Shown here in pieces: positions 7,068 through 14,596 of a DNA stretch of 47,324 bases. The notes below the pieces were generated by a model that saw only the letters and a program-made list of their open reading frames with translations, did no database searches and was not told where the DNA came from. The stretch covers positions 1 to 47,324 of the forward strand of contig CAKRDD010000025.1 of NCBI GenBank assembly GCA_934309345.1, given 5' to 3'. How positions within the stretch are numbered: position 1 is the first letter of the stretch; each line of letters opens with the position of its first letter. The translations under genes were made by a program, and so were the position numbers. The DNA is from an uncultured Mediterraneibacter sp. (GTDB taxonomy: Bacteria; Bacillota; Clostridia; Lachnospirales; Lachnospiraceae).

Positions 7068-9023
7068 TTAATTTACATACTGAGAAATGAGCTTCCATAC
7101 ACTGCTTTCTTCTCTTCCCAGGCTCCATTCTGCCACACCTGCCAGTTTATTTTCCTGTATCACCTTCAGCTTTGCTTCCAATGATTGAGCATCTTCAAGC
7201 CAGATACGGTAGGTTCCGCCATCCGCAGACCATTTTGCATAGTTCTGCTGTGTCTTTTCATCCCACTGTGCTGTTGCTCCCGCATTCGCAACACTCTGAG
7301 CTGCTTCTTCCATTCCCAGTGCCTTACTTGATACTTTATTCGGATAGGATGCTTCTGTGCCGGCTTCTTCCGAAAGTTCCTCCGGACTCTTTGCTGTCTC
7401 AAACCATAATCTGGTGAAAAACGGAATTCCGGCAATTACTTTATCAGCTGATACCTTTTCTAATGTTTTCTCTATTCCATTCTGTAAATAGCTGATCGAT
7501 GCCACCGATCCTGCTTCATAGGACCCTTCTGTATGTTCATCATAAGCCATAATCACTACATAATCTGCCACAATCCCCTGCTCTTTAAGATCATAATGTG
7601 AATTGTATGACTGTGGCACATAGTTATCAACTGAAAATACAAGATTATTCTGGTGGCACTTCACAGACAGTTCTCTCACAAGCTGCACGTAATGCACTCC
7701 ACACTTGGAAGAAATCAATTCAAAGTCTAAATTAATTCCATCCACTCCTGCCGCCACCGCCGCAGCTACAACCTGATCTTCCAGTTTTGCTCTTTTTGAT
7801 GTATAACTCAATGTCTCATAGGTCTCATCATAGGAATTTATTCCACCGTGAAAATCCCGGAATACAGCCCATACTTCCAGTCCTGCCGTATGTGCATAAT
7901 TCACATAGTCCGCATCTGCAATTGAGCTGATATTGCCTTCCGTATCTGCAAGACTAAACCAGGTCGGTGCAATTGTCGTAAGTCCACTGGTTGATGCAAG
8001 TACCTGCTGAACCGCATTATTTGCTGCCGCATTCGTCACGTTATGCCATGCCATATTGATCGAATGATCTTCTGTCATATCTGAATAAACCGGTTCTGTA
8101 AAATCTCTGGATATTTTTTCTTTTTTCTGGTTCTTTAAAGTTTTAGTCTTAATATATCCTACATAACCATCTGCTGTGGCAACTTTCATCCAGTCATCTT
8201 CGTCTTCAAGCACTGTCACCTTGTCCGATTTTTTAACCTCTGTCAGTATCGGACTCTTAACGCCACCAAGATAACGAACCTGTGTGTCTTTCTTCACCTC
8301 TGCTGTCTCGATCTCGCCCCACTTCGATGTGATAATTGCTCTGTTTGGTTCCTGTTCCACAGAGTATTCCATATTCGTATACTCTTGTATGAACGGAAGT
8401 GCGATATATGCGATATCTCCATCCGTCTTAAGAATTACATAATCTTCACTTTTTGTTTCGTTCACTGCTGTATATTCACTGCTGTTCTCACTTACAGAAA
8501 TATTTCCATCCGGCAAGGTATATAAAAGTACCCGTTCATTCGTATCCCAGTAAAATCTGCTGTTTATCTTATCGCGAAGAACCGGATATGCTACATAATA
8601 TTGTCCATCAAAAACCTTACCCGGTATAACACTGTCTGTAGAAGAATCTGATGAAGATTCTGCGGAACTTTCTTCTTTTTTCACCACTTCATTATTAATG
8701 ATCAATGCCAGATCATCACTGTTTTCTATTCCATAATATTGTTCTTTATCGGCTTCCTCATTTGATGAACCGTATCTCTTAAAGAAAACTGCGCCTGCTG
8801 CCAAAATCATGATCAATAATATGATGATCATTCCAAAAAGAATTTTGTTACGTCTTTTCCGCGCTCTATTCACTTTCTTTGCACGACGTGTTCCTGACCT
8901 TCCATTTCTGCCTCTGCCTGTTGTCATTGGTCTTCCCTTTCTCCGGGAACTCCCCGGATGCCCAGATTGTCTTTCTACTCTTCCCCTGCTCCGTGCATGG
9001 GTACTGCCTTTTCTTTTGTCCAT
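7068..9023 (-). CDS. Membrane-anchored SH3/GH18 glycoside hydrolase
   Basis: This 651-residue protein starts with a very basic cytoplasmic tail (residues 1-62, rich in Arg/Lys/Gly) followed by one membrane segment (about 63-86). A Ser/Glu linker, a copper-amine-oxidase-like region and a bacterial SH3 domain come next. A C-terminal family 18 hydrolase domain (about 310-650) carries the catalytic motif DGINLDFE near residue 427 and VVIMAYDEH. Similar proteins (SleL/YaaH class) cleave N-acetylglucosamine bonds in peptidoglycan, including in spore cortex. The start at 9023 has AGGAGGG upstream. It is followed after 68 bp by the cwlD-like amidase, suggesting a shared cell-wall role. Confidence 0.9.
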   Translation of the reverse strand: MDKRKGSTHARSRGRVERQSGHPGSSRRKGRPMTTGRGRNGRSGTRRAKKVNRARKRRNKILFGMIIILLIMILAAGAVFFKRYGSSNEEADKEQYYGIENSDDLALIINNEVVKKEESSAESSSDSSTDSVIPGKVFDGQYYVAYPVLRDKINSRFYWDTNERVLLYTLPDGNISVSENSSEYTAVNETKSEDYVILKTDGDIAYIALPFIQEYTNMEYSVEQEPNRAIITSKWGEIETAEVKKDTQVRYLGGVKSPILTEVKKSDKVTVLEDEDDWMKVATADGYVGYIKTKTLKNQKKEKISRDFTEPVYSDMTEDHSINMAWHNVTNAAANNAVQQVLASTSGLTTIAPTWFSLADTEGNISSIADADYVNYAHTAGLEVWAVFRDFHGGINSYDETYETLSYTSKRAKLEDQVVAAAVAAGVDGINLDFELISSKCGVHYVQLVRELSVKCHQNNLVFSVDNYVPQSYNSHYDLKEQGIVADYVVIMAYDEHTEGSYEAGSVASISYLQNGIEKTLEKVSADKVIAGIPFFTRLWFETAKSPEELSEEAGTEASYPNKVSSKALGMEEAAQSVANAGATAQWDEKTQQNYAKWSADGGTYRIWLEDAQSLEAKLKVIQENKLAGVAEWSLGREESSVWKLISQYVN

Positions 9024-9291
9024 GCCAACCCTCCTGATTGCAATTTTTATATCTCTGGCGCTTTCTTACACAAACAGTTCCTTACGCTCTGCCCTGCTGT
9101 GTGTATTTCTAATATCTCCACATCTCTGGATAAAATAATGATTCTGGAATTCATTATATCATATTTTCATCTTGCGTCATTAACAAATTGCATCTACAAC
9201 AGTTGTACATATCAAAAAGTTGTTATACCTTAAATGTCTGTCCATCTTCTATCAATTATAACAGCTTACAAATATACTTCTGTCCGGCAGT

Positions 9292-9528
9292 TCAAGGGGT
9301 AATCTCTGCCTGTCTGTTATGATTCACATCTGTAAAAACCAATGATTCTATCCTTCCTTCCGGATCAATCACATAATCTCTCATATAAGTACCTTCTTCT
9401 CTGGCCATATATGCTGTCACAATCTGCAATGGACTCATCGGATATCCATCCATAACTATGTCCACTCCTTTTTCTTCATAACCTCTTAGTTCCGCATATA
9501 ATTCCTTATATCCATCTTCCGTTCTCAT
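9292..9528 (-). CDS. Small hypothetical protein (78 aa)
   Basis: I do not recognise a family. The reading frame from MRTEDGYKEL to the stop is acidic and mixed alpha/beta in character, with the segment SPLQIVTAYMAREEG and a C-terminal VFTDVNHN. The start at 9528 has GAGAGAAGGAG 10 nt upstream, which is why the longer frame to 9630 is not used. It is preceded by an overlapping frame (9506-9751) with a promoter ahead of it, so it may be the downstream partner of a two-gene unit or the 3' half of a decayed gene. Confidence 0.5.
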   Translation of the reverse strand: MRTEDGYKELYAELRGYEEKGVDIVMDGYPMSPLQIVTAYMAREEGTYMRDYVIDPEGRIESLVFTDVNHNRQAEITP

Positions 9529-9751
9529 ATCGTATGTACTCCTTCTCTCCTGAGATCCTGATAAAACGTTGTCCGCCATCTTCGACCATAAAAGGTATCT
9601 GTGACATACTGTAGAACAAGTGACGGACAAGAAGACAACCCTGATCTTTGGAGGGTCTCCTTCTCATAATTATTGTGAATCTTCCCTTGATTTCAGGGAA
9701 TTGAATTTTTTTGAAAATCAGAAATGCTTTCAGTGCCTCCTTTCTTAACAT
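9506..9751 (-). pseudogene. Possible decayed or overlapping small ORF upstream of 9292-9528
   Basis: An 81-codon frame (internal segments MRRRPSKDQG and FIRISGEKEY) overlaps the next small gene by 23 nt and contains that gene's ribosome site. A good promoter lies just upstream. The only strong Shine-Dalgarno (GGAGG near 9738) has no ATG, GTG or TTG at a proper distance and is followed by ATT. This suggests a lost start codon or a frameshift. It could also be a non-coding leader. Evidence for a functional protein is weak. Confidence 0.3.
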
Positions 9752-9787
9752 TCCGTTTTATCAAATGGTGTGTCTTCTGTAAGTGCC

Positions 9788-9816
9788 ATTATATGGGCAG
9801 CCTTTTGGAATTTCAA
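9788..9816 (-). promoter_or_regulatory. Promoter for the 9.3-9.75 kb small ORFs
   Basis: The minus strand has TTGAAA (9816-9811), a 17-bp spacer and TATAAT (9793-9788). Start of transcription would be near 9781. It is back to back with the mecA promoter, with two TGTTGATAA 9-mers (DnaA-box variants) lying between them. Confidence 0.65.
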
Positions 9817-9887
9817 TGTGTTTATTGTTGATAAGTGGGTGGGATTTGTTGATAACCTAAAATAGTTATAAACAATTTTCGTTTTCC

Positions 9888-9916
9888 TTTACATCTTTTC
9901 TTTTTTTGTTTATACT
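9888..9916 (+). promoter_or_regulatory. mecA promoter
   Basis: TTTACA (9888-9893), a 17-bp spacer and TATACT (9911-9916) match a sigma-A promoter. The leader is about 87 nt and ends with the weak ribosome site AAGGATGTGAT before the mecA ATG at 10010. DnaA-box-like motifs at 9826 and 9847 lie just upstream. Confidence 0.7.
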
Positions 9917-10009
9917 AAACGATGAAAAGATATATCTAGTTATGAACATAATGAACAGTTCTTAATCCACAGATTATCTTAATATCATAAGACATAAGGA
10001 TGTGATCAT

Positions 10010-10729
10010 ATGAAAATTGAAAAAATCAATGACAATCAGATTCGTTGTACTTTGACACATGCCGATCTTGCAGCCCGCAATCTCAAGATCAGCGAACTGG
10101 CTTATGGTACCGAGAAAGCAAAATCACTATTTCGAGATATGATGCAGCAGGCATCTTTCGACTTTGGATTCGAGACAGATGACCTTCCTCTGATGATAGA
10201 AGCAATTCCTTCTTCTTCAGACTCTATCACCTTGATCATAACAAAGGTTGAAGATCCGGAAGAACTTGATACACGTTTTTCCAAGTTTACACCTGCCGGA
10301 GATTCTGATACACTGAACAGCAATGTTCTTGAAAAGCTTCAGGGCGCAGATGAATTCTTTGATCTGCTTAACAAAGTGAAGGAAGTGGCTTCCGAAGCAA
10401 AAGAGCCGGAACCTAAAGAAACAGTACCGGCATTCCCGGTCCGCCTGTTCTCCTTCGACACGTTAGATTCCGTAATTGAGGCTTCCCGCCTGCTTGCTCC
10501 GTTCTATACAGGTGCGAATACATTATATAAGGACGAAGAGAATAATAATACCTTTATCCTTGCGCTGGCACCTGCTGATGGCGCAGATCAGAAATTTAAC
10601 AAAGTATGTAATATGCTTTCGGAGTACAGTTCCCCTGAGAAGGGAGATTCTTCTGTTCTTGCATTTCTGGAGGAGCATTGCAAAATCATTGTTTCCGCAG
10701 ACGCAATTCAGAAGTTATCCACAATTTAA
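10010..10729 (+). CDS. mecA: Adaptor protein MecA
   Basis: This 239-residue MecA/NegD-family adaptor delivers substrates to the ClpC protease; in Bacillus it controls competence and sporulation factors. The N-terminal substrate-binding part begins MKIEKINDNQIRCTL and the C-terminal ClpC-binding part contains FSFDTLDSVIEASR. An acidic linker joins the two. Length and both ends agree with the family. It is monocistronic, with its own promoter and a strong terminator. Its 3' end contains a perfect DnaA box (10715-10723), probably incidental within coding sequence but part of a local cluster. Confidence 0.92.
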   Translation: MKIEKINDNQIRCTLTHADLAARNLKISELAYGTEKAKSLFRDMMQQASFDFGFETDDLPLMIEAIPSSSDSITLIITKVEDPEELDTRFSKFTPAGDSDTLNSNVLEKLQGADEFFDLLNKVKEVASEAKEPEPKETVPAFPVRLFSFDTLDSVIEASRLLAPFYTGANTLYKDEENNNTFILALAPADGADQKFNKVCNMLSEYSSPEKGDSSVLAFLEEHCKIIVSADAIQKLSTI

Positions 10730-10738
10730 ACAACGAAT

Positions 10739-10796
10739 AAAAAAGACAGTCTGGAATTATGGGAATAACTTTTCCCACACTCCAGGCTGTCTTTTT
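10739..10796 (+). terminator. Terminator of mecA
   Basis: AAAAGACAG and TCTGGA pair with TCCAG and GCTGTCTTTTT across a loop containing a second small palindrome (GGGAA/TTCCC). The T-run favours plus-strand termination. The A-run at the left lets it work in both directions. Confidence 0.85.
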
Positions 10797-10829
10797 CACT
10801 TGTTATCCACAATAACTTCAGACAGCACC

Positions 10830-10872
10830 AAAAAAAGCTGCCATGCTCTCTTTTTTGAAAGCACAACAGCTT
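10830..10872 (-). terminator. Terminator of the DUF1858 gene
   Basis: On the minus strand AAGCTGttGTGCTTTC pairs with GAGAGCATggCAGCTT and is followed by TTTTTT. It lies 21 bp past the DUF1858 stop codon and faces the mecA terminator. Confidence 0.75.
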
Positions 10873-10893
10873 CTTGTATATCTTTTCTCTTAA

Positions 10894-11100
10894 TTATTTA
10901 CCAGCGGCTGCCATTGCTGCATTGATCTTCTCTACAAGCAGATCTGCATCGATTCCGTGAACCATAGCTGCTTCCTCAAGAGACTCCATCTGAGATGACG
11001 GGCATCCAAGACAATGCATACCAATCTCCATCAAAATCGGAGCTGACTCTGGAAATGTTACCAGAAGTTCGCCAATTGTTGTGCTTTTAGAAATTGCCAT
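10894..11100 (-). CDS. DUF1858 domain protein
   Basis: This 68-residue protein consists of the DUF1858 domain, a small helical fold found alone or fused to hybrid-cluster and redox proteins in anaerobes. It shows the TTIGELL start, a FPESAPILMEIGMHCLGC core with two conserved cysteines, and a C-terminal helix. The paired cysteines suggest metal or redox binding, but no function is proven for the free-standing form. The start at 11100 has GGAGGAAACAGTG upstream; the 11 extra residues in the longer frame overlap this site. Confidence 0.85.
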   Translation of the reverse strand: MAISKSTTIGELLVTFPESAPILMEIGMHCLGCPSSQMESLEEAAMVHGIDADLLVEKINAAMAAAGK

Positions 11101-11353
11101 CACTGTTTCCTCCTTACATATTTCTATTTTCAATTAATTTCTGTCACCCTTGAACAGTAATTTTTATTATAATCCCTGATCTATGATTTAGCAACCTTAT
11201 TTTCATTATCATTCCATGAAATTTTCTGAAATTTTCACACAACTTTTTCCGTTTATCACACTACTCAAAAGTCAATCAGTTTTCTTTTTTTTTTCGACAA
11301 ATCGTCATTTTCATAACAATAACCAAAACGAATGTTCTTTTTATTTCCAAAAG

Positions 11354-11451
11354 TTATCCACACTATTCACATCTTTCTTTGTTGATAATGTGGATAACTT
11401 TCAGGAAATCTTTTATTTTTCCTCATTTTTTCGATTTTTCAATGTTGATAA
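11354..11451. other. Cluster of DnaA-box-like 9-mers in an AT-rich intergenic gap
   Basis: The gene-free gap 11101-11625 is very AT-rich. It holds perfect DnaA boxes TTATCCACA at 11354 (plus) and 11389 (minus) and TTATCAACA-type variants at 11380 and 11443 (both minus). Further copies lie at 10715, 10803, 9826 and 9847, all within 1.7 kb. The rest of the gap shows only T-rich sequence and no convincing gene. A role in binding DnaA is inferred. Confidence 0.5.
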
Positions 11452-11625
11452 GTTGAAAACTACTTTTTTTCATTTTTTTGCTATTTTGAATATTCTTGTC
11501 ATATTTTGTGCATTTTGACCATCCACATATTTTTCCTGAAAAATACCGATTTTAGAATTTACAGTCAAATCTTTCATTTCCCACACATATTCTGGACAAT
11601 GCATTGTTTTCTTTTCTATTATTCT

Positions 11626-12720
11626 TTAATAAATTCGTCTGACAGCCACGATATTCGTATAAGTCGCACTGCTGATGCCAATTCCCTGAGCTTCATTCAT
11701 TGCATTTACGATCTGATCATTTCCTATATACAAACCAACATGTCCTTCATATAAGATAAGATCACCCGGCTGTGCATCTTCATAACTCACTTCATATCCT
11801 GCACTTCGCTGTTCATAAGAAGTTCGTGGAAGACTTATACCAAAATGTGCATACACGGACTGGACAAATCCTGAACAATCCGCTCCGTCTGTTAAACTTG
11901 TACCGCCCCACACATATGGATTCCCGATAAACTGACAGGCATAATCAATAACTTCCTGCCCTAAAGCAACTGACTGAGCCGCCGCTTCTGCAGCCTGGGC
12001 TTCTGCTTCCGCCTCCGCAGCCGCAGCTTCTTCTGCTTCCATTCGTTTTTGTTCTTCCTCTTTTGTCTCCCCGTAAGAATAAGAACTTTCCTCTGTAACA
12101 TAATCACCGCACACCCAGCCATTAACTTCACCGACCTGTATCGGATACCAGCCATCTACAGGATCTGCTGTCACAAGATATTCTTCTCCCTGACCGATCT
12201 GAGTTAATACAGTAGTATCTGTCCCATGTCCTTCTCTGACATTCAGACAATCTGCTGTGACTGTAACATTCTCATTTGTATACTCATCTGACCTCGAACG
12301 GGCTTCTTCCCCTGTGAACAATGTTTCCGTCGGAACATACCCCTCTGCATTTCCCGACCGGATCTTTGTCCATCCATCCAGATATTCCAACACAACTGCC
12401 GCTGAATCTGGATATAATTTTCCAACCCATTCACTGTTTTCATCTGCTTCGCTTCTAATATAGGTATAATCCCCCGTATTAGAAAACGCTATATTCAAAT
12501 ACTCTCCCTCTTCTGTCGGCACCAGATACAGATTGATATTGTTCTTTATTTCTGTCTGATATGATGCTTCCAAAATGTTTTCAATTCCTGTAACCGGAAC
12601 CAGACTCTTCTCACCGTTATCAGTTTCTGCCGCCTGTGTTCTGACTACACTCCCCGGAATTATGATCATCCCTGCCATCATTGACATGATAAGCTTATGC
12701 TTCATCCGCATGTTACTCAT
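11626..12720 (-). CDS. Secreted SH3-NlpC/P60 cell-wall peptidase
   Basis: This 364-residue secreted protein has a signal peptide ending near QA-A31 and two bacterial SH3 domains (about 75-140 and 152-210). An Ala/Glu-rich coiled linker (220-250) leads to an NlpC/P60 domain (252-364). The catalytic residues are Cys282 (DCSGF) and His327 (GHVGLYIG). The usual third polar residue is Asn339 rather than His. Such enzymes cut D-Glu to diamino-acid bonds in cell-wall stem peptides. AGGAGG precedes the start at 12720. The upstream region has a consensus promoter and a WalR-like box, consistent with a growth-linked wall hydrolase. Confidence 0.92.
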   Translation of the reverse strand: MSNMRMKHKLIMSMMAGMIIIPGSVVRTQAAETDNGEKSLVPVTGIENILEASYQTEIKNNINLYLVPTEEGEYLNIAFSNTGDYTYIRSEADENSEWVGKLYPDSAAVVLEYLDGWTKIRSGNAEGYVPTETLFTGEEARSRSDEYTNENVTVTADCLNVREGHGTDTTVLTQIGQGEEYLVTADPVDGWYPIQVGEVNGWVCGDYVTEESSYSYGETKEEEQKRMEAEEAAAAEAEAEAQAAEAAAQSVALGQEVIDYACQFIGNPYVWGGTSLTDGADCSGFVQSVYAHFGISLPRTSYEQRSAGYEVSYEDAQPGDLILYEGHVGLYIGNDQIVNAMNEAQGIGISSATYTNIVAVRRIY

Positions 12721-12768
12721 ATAAAACCTCCTTTATTTCCAGCCTTATCTTTTGTGGGAAGTTTTAAT

Positions 12769-12785
12769 TGTTACATAATTGTTAA
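12769..12785 (+). promoter_or_regulatory. WalR (YycF)-type box in the NlpC/P60 leader
   Basis: TGTTAC, 5 bp, TGTTAA matches the known WalR consensus TGTWAH-N5-TGTWAH exactly. A third TGTTAC follows at 12789. A near-match with 6-bp spacing lies at 12911-12928. The box sits just after the predicted start point of the minus-strand promoter, in reverse orientation. Repression rather than activation would be expected. Binding is inferred. Confidence 0.45.
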
Positions 12786-12800
12786 TTTTGTTACGTCGTA

Positions 12801-12829
12801 ATTTTATCAACCAACCATAGATGTGTCAA
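12801..12829 (-). promoter_or_regulatory. Promoter of the NlpC/P60 gene
   Basis: The minus strand has TTGACA (12829-12824), a 17-bp spacer and TAAAAT (12806-12801). The transcript would start near 12794, giving a leader of about 74 nt. Confidence 0.75.
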
Positions 12830-12967
12830 CCGTTTTAATAGTTTTTTCATAATTATCGCCCTCCACTATTTGTAATTATTCCCCTTTTTTATTAATCTTA
12901 ACGTCTTTTTTGTTAATTATTTTGTAACATGTTGTCGAAATAAATAGAGAAACCTTATTTTTTTCTC

Positions 12968-12996
12968 TTGACAAATTTGAAAATATAAGTTATATT
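12968..12996 (+). promoter_or_regulatory. Promoter of perR-rbr
   Basis: TTGACA (12968-12973), a 17-bp spacer and TATATT (12991-12996) give a start near 13003. A Fur-type operator overlaps the start point. Confidence 0.75.
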
Positions 12997-13006
12997 CTAA
13001 TTACAG

Positions 13007-13024
13007 TAATCGTTATCGTTATTG
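13007..13024 (+). promoter_or_regulatory. Fur/PerR-family operator
   Basis: Three tandem hexamers, TAATCG, TTATCG and TTATTG, match the hexamer-array description of Fur-family operators (GATAAT-like units on the other strand). They lie directly after the predicted start of transcription of perR, which implies autoregulation of the perR-rbr transcript. Confidence 0.5.
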
Positions 13025-13050
13025 ATTCAATTTTAGAAAGAGGTGAATCT

Positions 13051-13446
13051 ATGGCTGCAATTAAATATAGCCGACAAAGAGAAGCTATCAAGCATTATCT
13101 CGCTTCAACAAAAGAGCATCCCACTGCCGACACTGTTTATCTGCATGTCAAAGAGGATTTTCCTAATATCAGTCTTGGTACTGTTTACCGGAATTTGAAT
13201 CTGCTGACAGATATCGGCGAAGCAATCAAGATCCCCACACCTGACGGCGGAGATCGATTTGATGGAAATGTTATTCCGCACAATCATTTTCTCTGTACAA
13301 GCTGTGGTCGGTTACTGGATCTGGAACTGGATATGAAGAGTATTGAAGAAGTGAACCGGCTGGCCGGGGAGAATTTTGATGGAATCATCACTTCAAGTTC
13401 CACTTTGTTTTATGGAGAATGCAGTGACTGCATTAGGAAGTCTTAA
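13051..13446 (+). CDS. perR: Fur-family peroxide-responsive repressor (PerR-like)
   Basis: This 131-residue Fur-family regulator has a winged helix (ISLGTVYRNLNLL recognition region) and a dimerisation/metal domain. Metal ligands His77 and His79 (HNHF) are present, as are structural-zinc pairs Cys82-x2-Cys85 and Cys124-x2-Cys127. Asp90 stands at the position that is Asp in PerR and Glu in Fur, which favours PerR. PerR senses peroxide by oxidation of iron-ligating histidines. A typical RBS (AGAGGTGA) precedes the ATG. The next gene, reverse rubrerythrin, follows after 38 bp, as expected for a PerR-controlled unit in Clostridia. Confidence 0.87.
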   Translation: MAAIKYSRQREAIKHYLASTKEHPTADTVYLHVKEDFPNISLGTVYRNLNLLTDIGEAIKIPTPDGGDRFDGNVIPHNHFLCTSCGRLLDLELDMKSIEEVNRLAGENFDGIITSSSTLFYGECSDCIRKS

Positions 13447-13484
13447 GTTATAAAAAAATTAATAAGAAAAAGGAGATTATCATT

Positions 13485-14027
13485 ATGAAAAAATTTGTAT
13501 GTACAGTATGTGGTTATGTTCACGAAGGAGATGCTGCACCGGCTGAATGTCCAGTCTGTCACGCACCAGCTTCCAAGTTCAAAGAGCAGGAAGGAGACAA
13601 AGTATGGGCTGCTGAGCACGTTGTAGGTGTTGCACAGGGTGTCAGCGAAGATATTCTTGCAGATCTTCGTGCAAACTTCGCAGGAGAGTGCTCTGAAGTA
13701 GGAATGTACCTTGCAATGGCAAGAGTTGCTCACAGAGAAGGATATCCGGAAATCGGACTTTACTGGGAAAAAGCTGCTTACGAAGAAGCAGAGCATGCTG
13801 CAAAATTCGCTGAACTTCTTGGTGAAGTTGTAACAGACAGCACAAAGAAGAACCTTGAGATGAGAGTTGATGCTGAGCACGGTGCTACAGAAGGTAAGTT
13901 CGATCTTGCAAAGAGAGCTAAAGCTGCTAACCTGGATGCAATCCACGACACAGTACACGAGATGGCTCGCGACGAAGCTAGACACGGAAAAGCATTCGAA
14001 GGACTTCTTAAGAGATACTTCGGTTAA
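13485..14027 (+). CDS. rbr: Reverse rubrerythrin
   Basis: This 180-residue non-haem iron peroxidase has the rubredoxin-like domain first: Cys6, Cys9, Cys22 and Cys25. The four-helix ferritin-like domain follows (about 45-180). This is the order of reverse rubrerythrins, which reduce hydrogen peroxide (and oxygen) with NADH-derived electrons in anaerobes. Diiron ligands are visible in AGECSE, EEAEH and DEARHGK. The coding sequence is GC-richer and codon-biased compared with neighbours, suggesting high expression. It is co-transcribed with perR and has a strong terminator. Confidence 0.95.
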   Translation: MKKFVCTVCGYVHEGDAAPAECPVCHAPASKFKEQEGDKVWAAEHVVGVAQGVSEDILADLRANFAGECSEVGMYLAMARVAHREGYPEIGLYWEKAAYEEAEHAAKFAELLGEVVTDSTKKNLEMRVDAEHGATEGKFDLAKRAKAANLDAIHDTVHEMARDEARHGKAFEGLLKRYFG

Positions 14028-14069
14028 TTTAAACAAACCTTATCAGCAGATGCGATTGTTTCTGCTATG

Positions 14070-14116
14070 AAAAAACTGCCCACCGGGAATGCAATATTTC
14101 CTGATGGGCAGTTTTT
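14070..14116 (+). terminator. Terminator of perR-rbr
   Basis: AAAAACTGCCCA and GGGAA pair with TTTCC and TGGGCAGTTTTTT. The T-run ends at the stop codon of the convergent GIY-YIG gene, so one hairpin may serve both genes. Confidence 0.85.
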
Positions 14117-14397
14117 TAATCTTCTTTCTCTTTTCTTTTATCCGATAATTTAACTTCTTTGCCGGCAATGAGTTTCTGTTTCTCTTTTCTCCCTAACTGC
14201 TTAATCGCATATTCCCGCTTCATTGCCTGTTCTTTTGTCTCAAATTCCTCATAATAAGCCAGCTCCACAGGCCGCCGTGCCTTCGTATATTTCGCACCTT
14301 TCCCGGAATTGTGCGCCTCCACACGTTTTTCCAGATCATTTGTCCAACCCGTGTATAATGTTCCGTCACTACATTTTAGCATATATGTATAATTCAA
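14116..14397 (-). CDS. GIY-YIG superfamily nuclease-like protein
   Basis: This is a 93-residue single-domain UPF0213/YhbQ-type GIY-YIG protein. The diagnostic pair is present as YTYMLKC and LYTGWTNDLEKR. A lysine-rich GKGAKYTKARRP region and the conserved Glu of EEFETKEQAMKRE follow. Proteins of this type are small putative nucleases with no settled role. The start is the TTG at 14397, preceded by AGAGGTGAG at ideal spacing; the ATG at 14439 lacks a ribosome site. The tail is charged (Lys/Glu). Confidence 0.87.
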   Translation of the reverse strand: MNYTYMLKCSDGTLYTGWTNDLEKRVEAHNSGKGAKYTKARRPVELAYYEEFETKEQAMKREYAIKQLGRKEKQKLIAGKEVKLSDKRKEKED

Positions 14398-14596
14398 AAA
14401 CTCACCTCTGCTATATCCTGCATTACTCCTTTGATGCATGTTATTTATTATATCATGAATCCCTTATCCAAGACCAATACTATATTATCAGGAAAACTTT
14501 TCCTACACTTTTTCCTGTATCCAATACAATATAGTATTGATCCTGCACCCGTAATCAAAATTCTGATTCCATCATTTTATCCAGACAAATACAACT

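Noticed and set aside
11101..11625. Chromosomal replication origin
   Set aside because: DnaA boxes and AT richness are present, but dnaA, dnaN, rpmH and other usual origin neighbours are missing, and genes on both sides run in the same main direction. A DnaA-binding cluster is more likely.
13443..14036. Long cysteine-rich minus-strand reading frame (197 codons)
   Set aside because: It is the antisense of rubrerythrin, created by that gene's biased codon use. It lacks a ribosome site and resembles no family.
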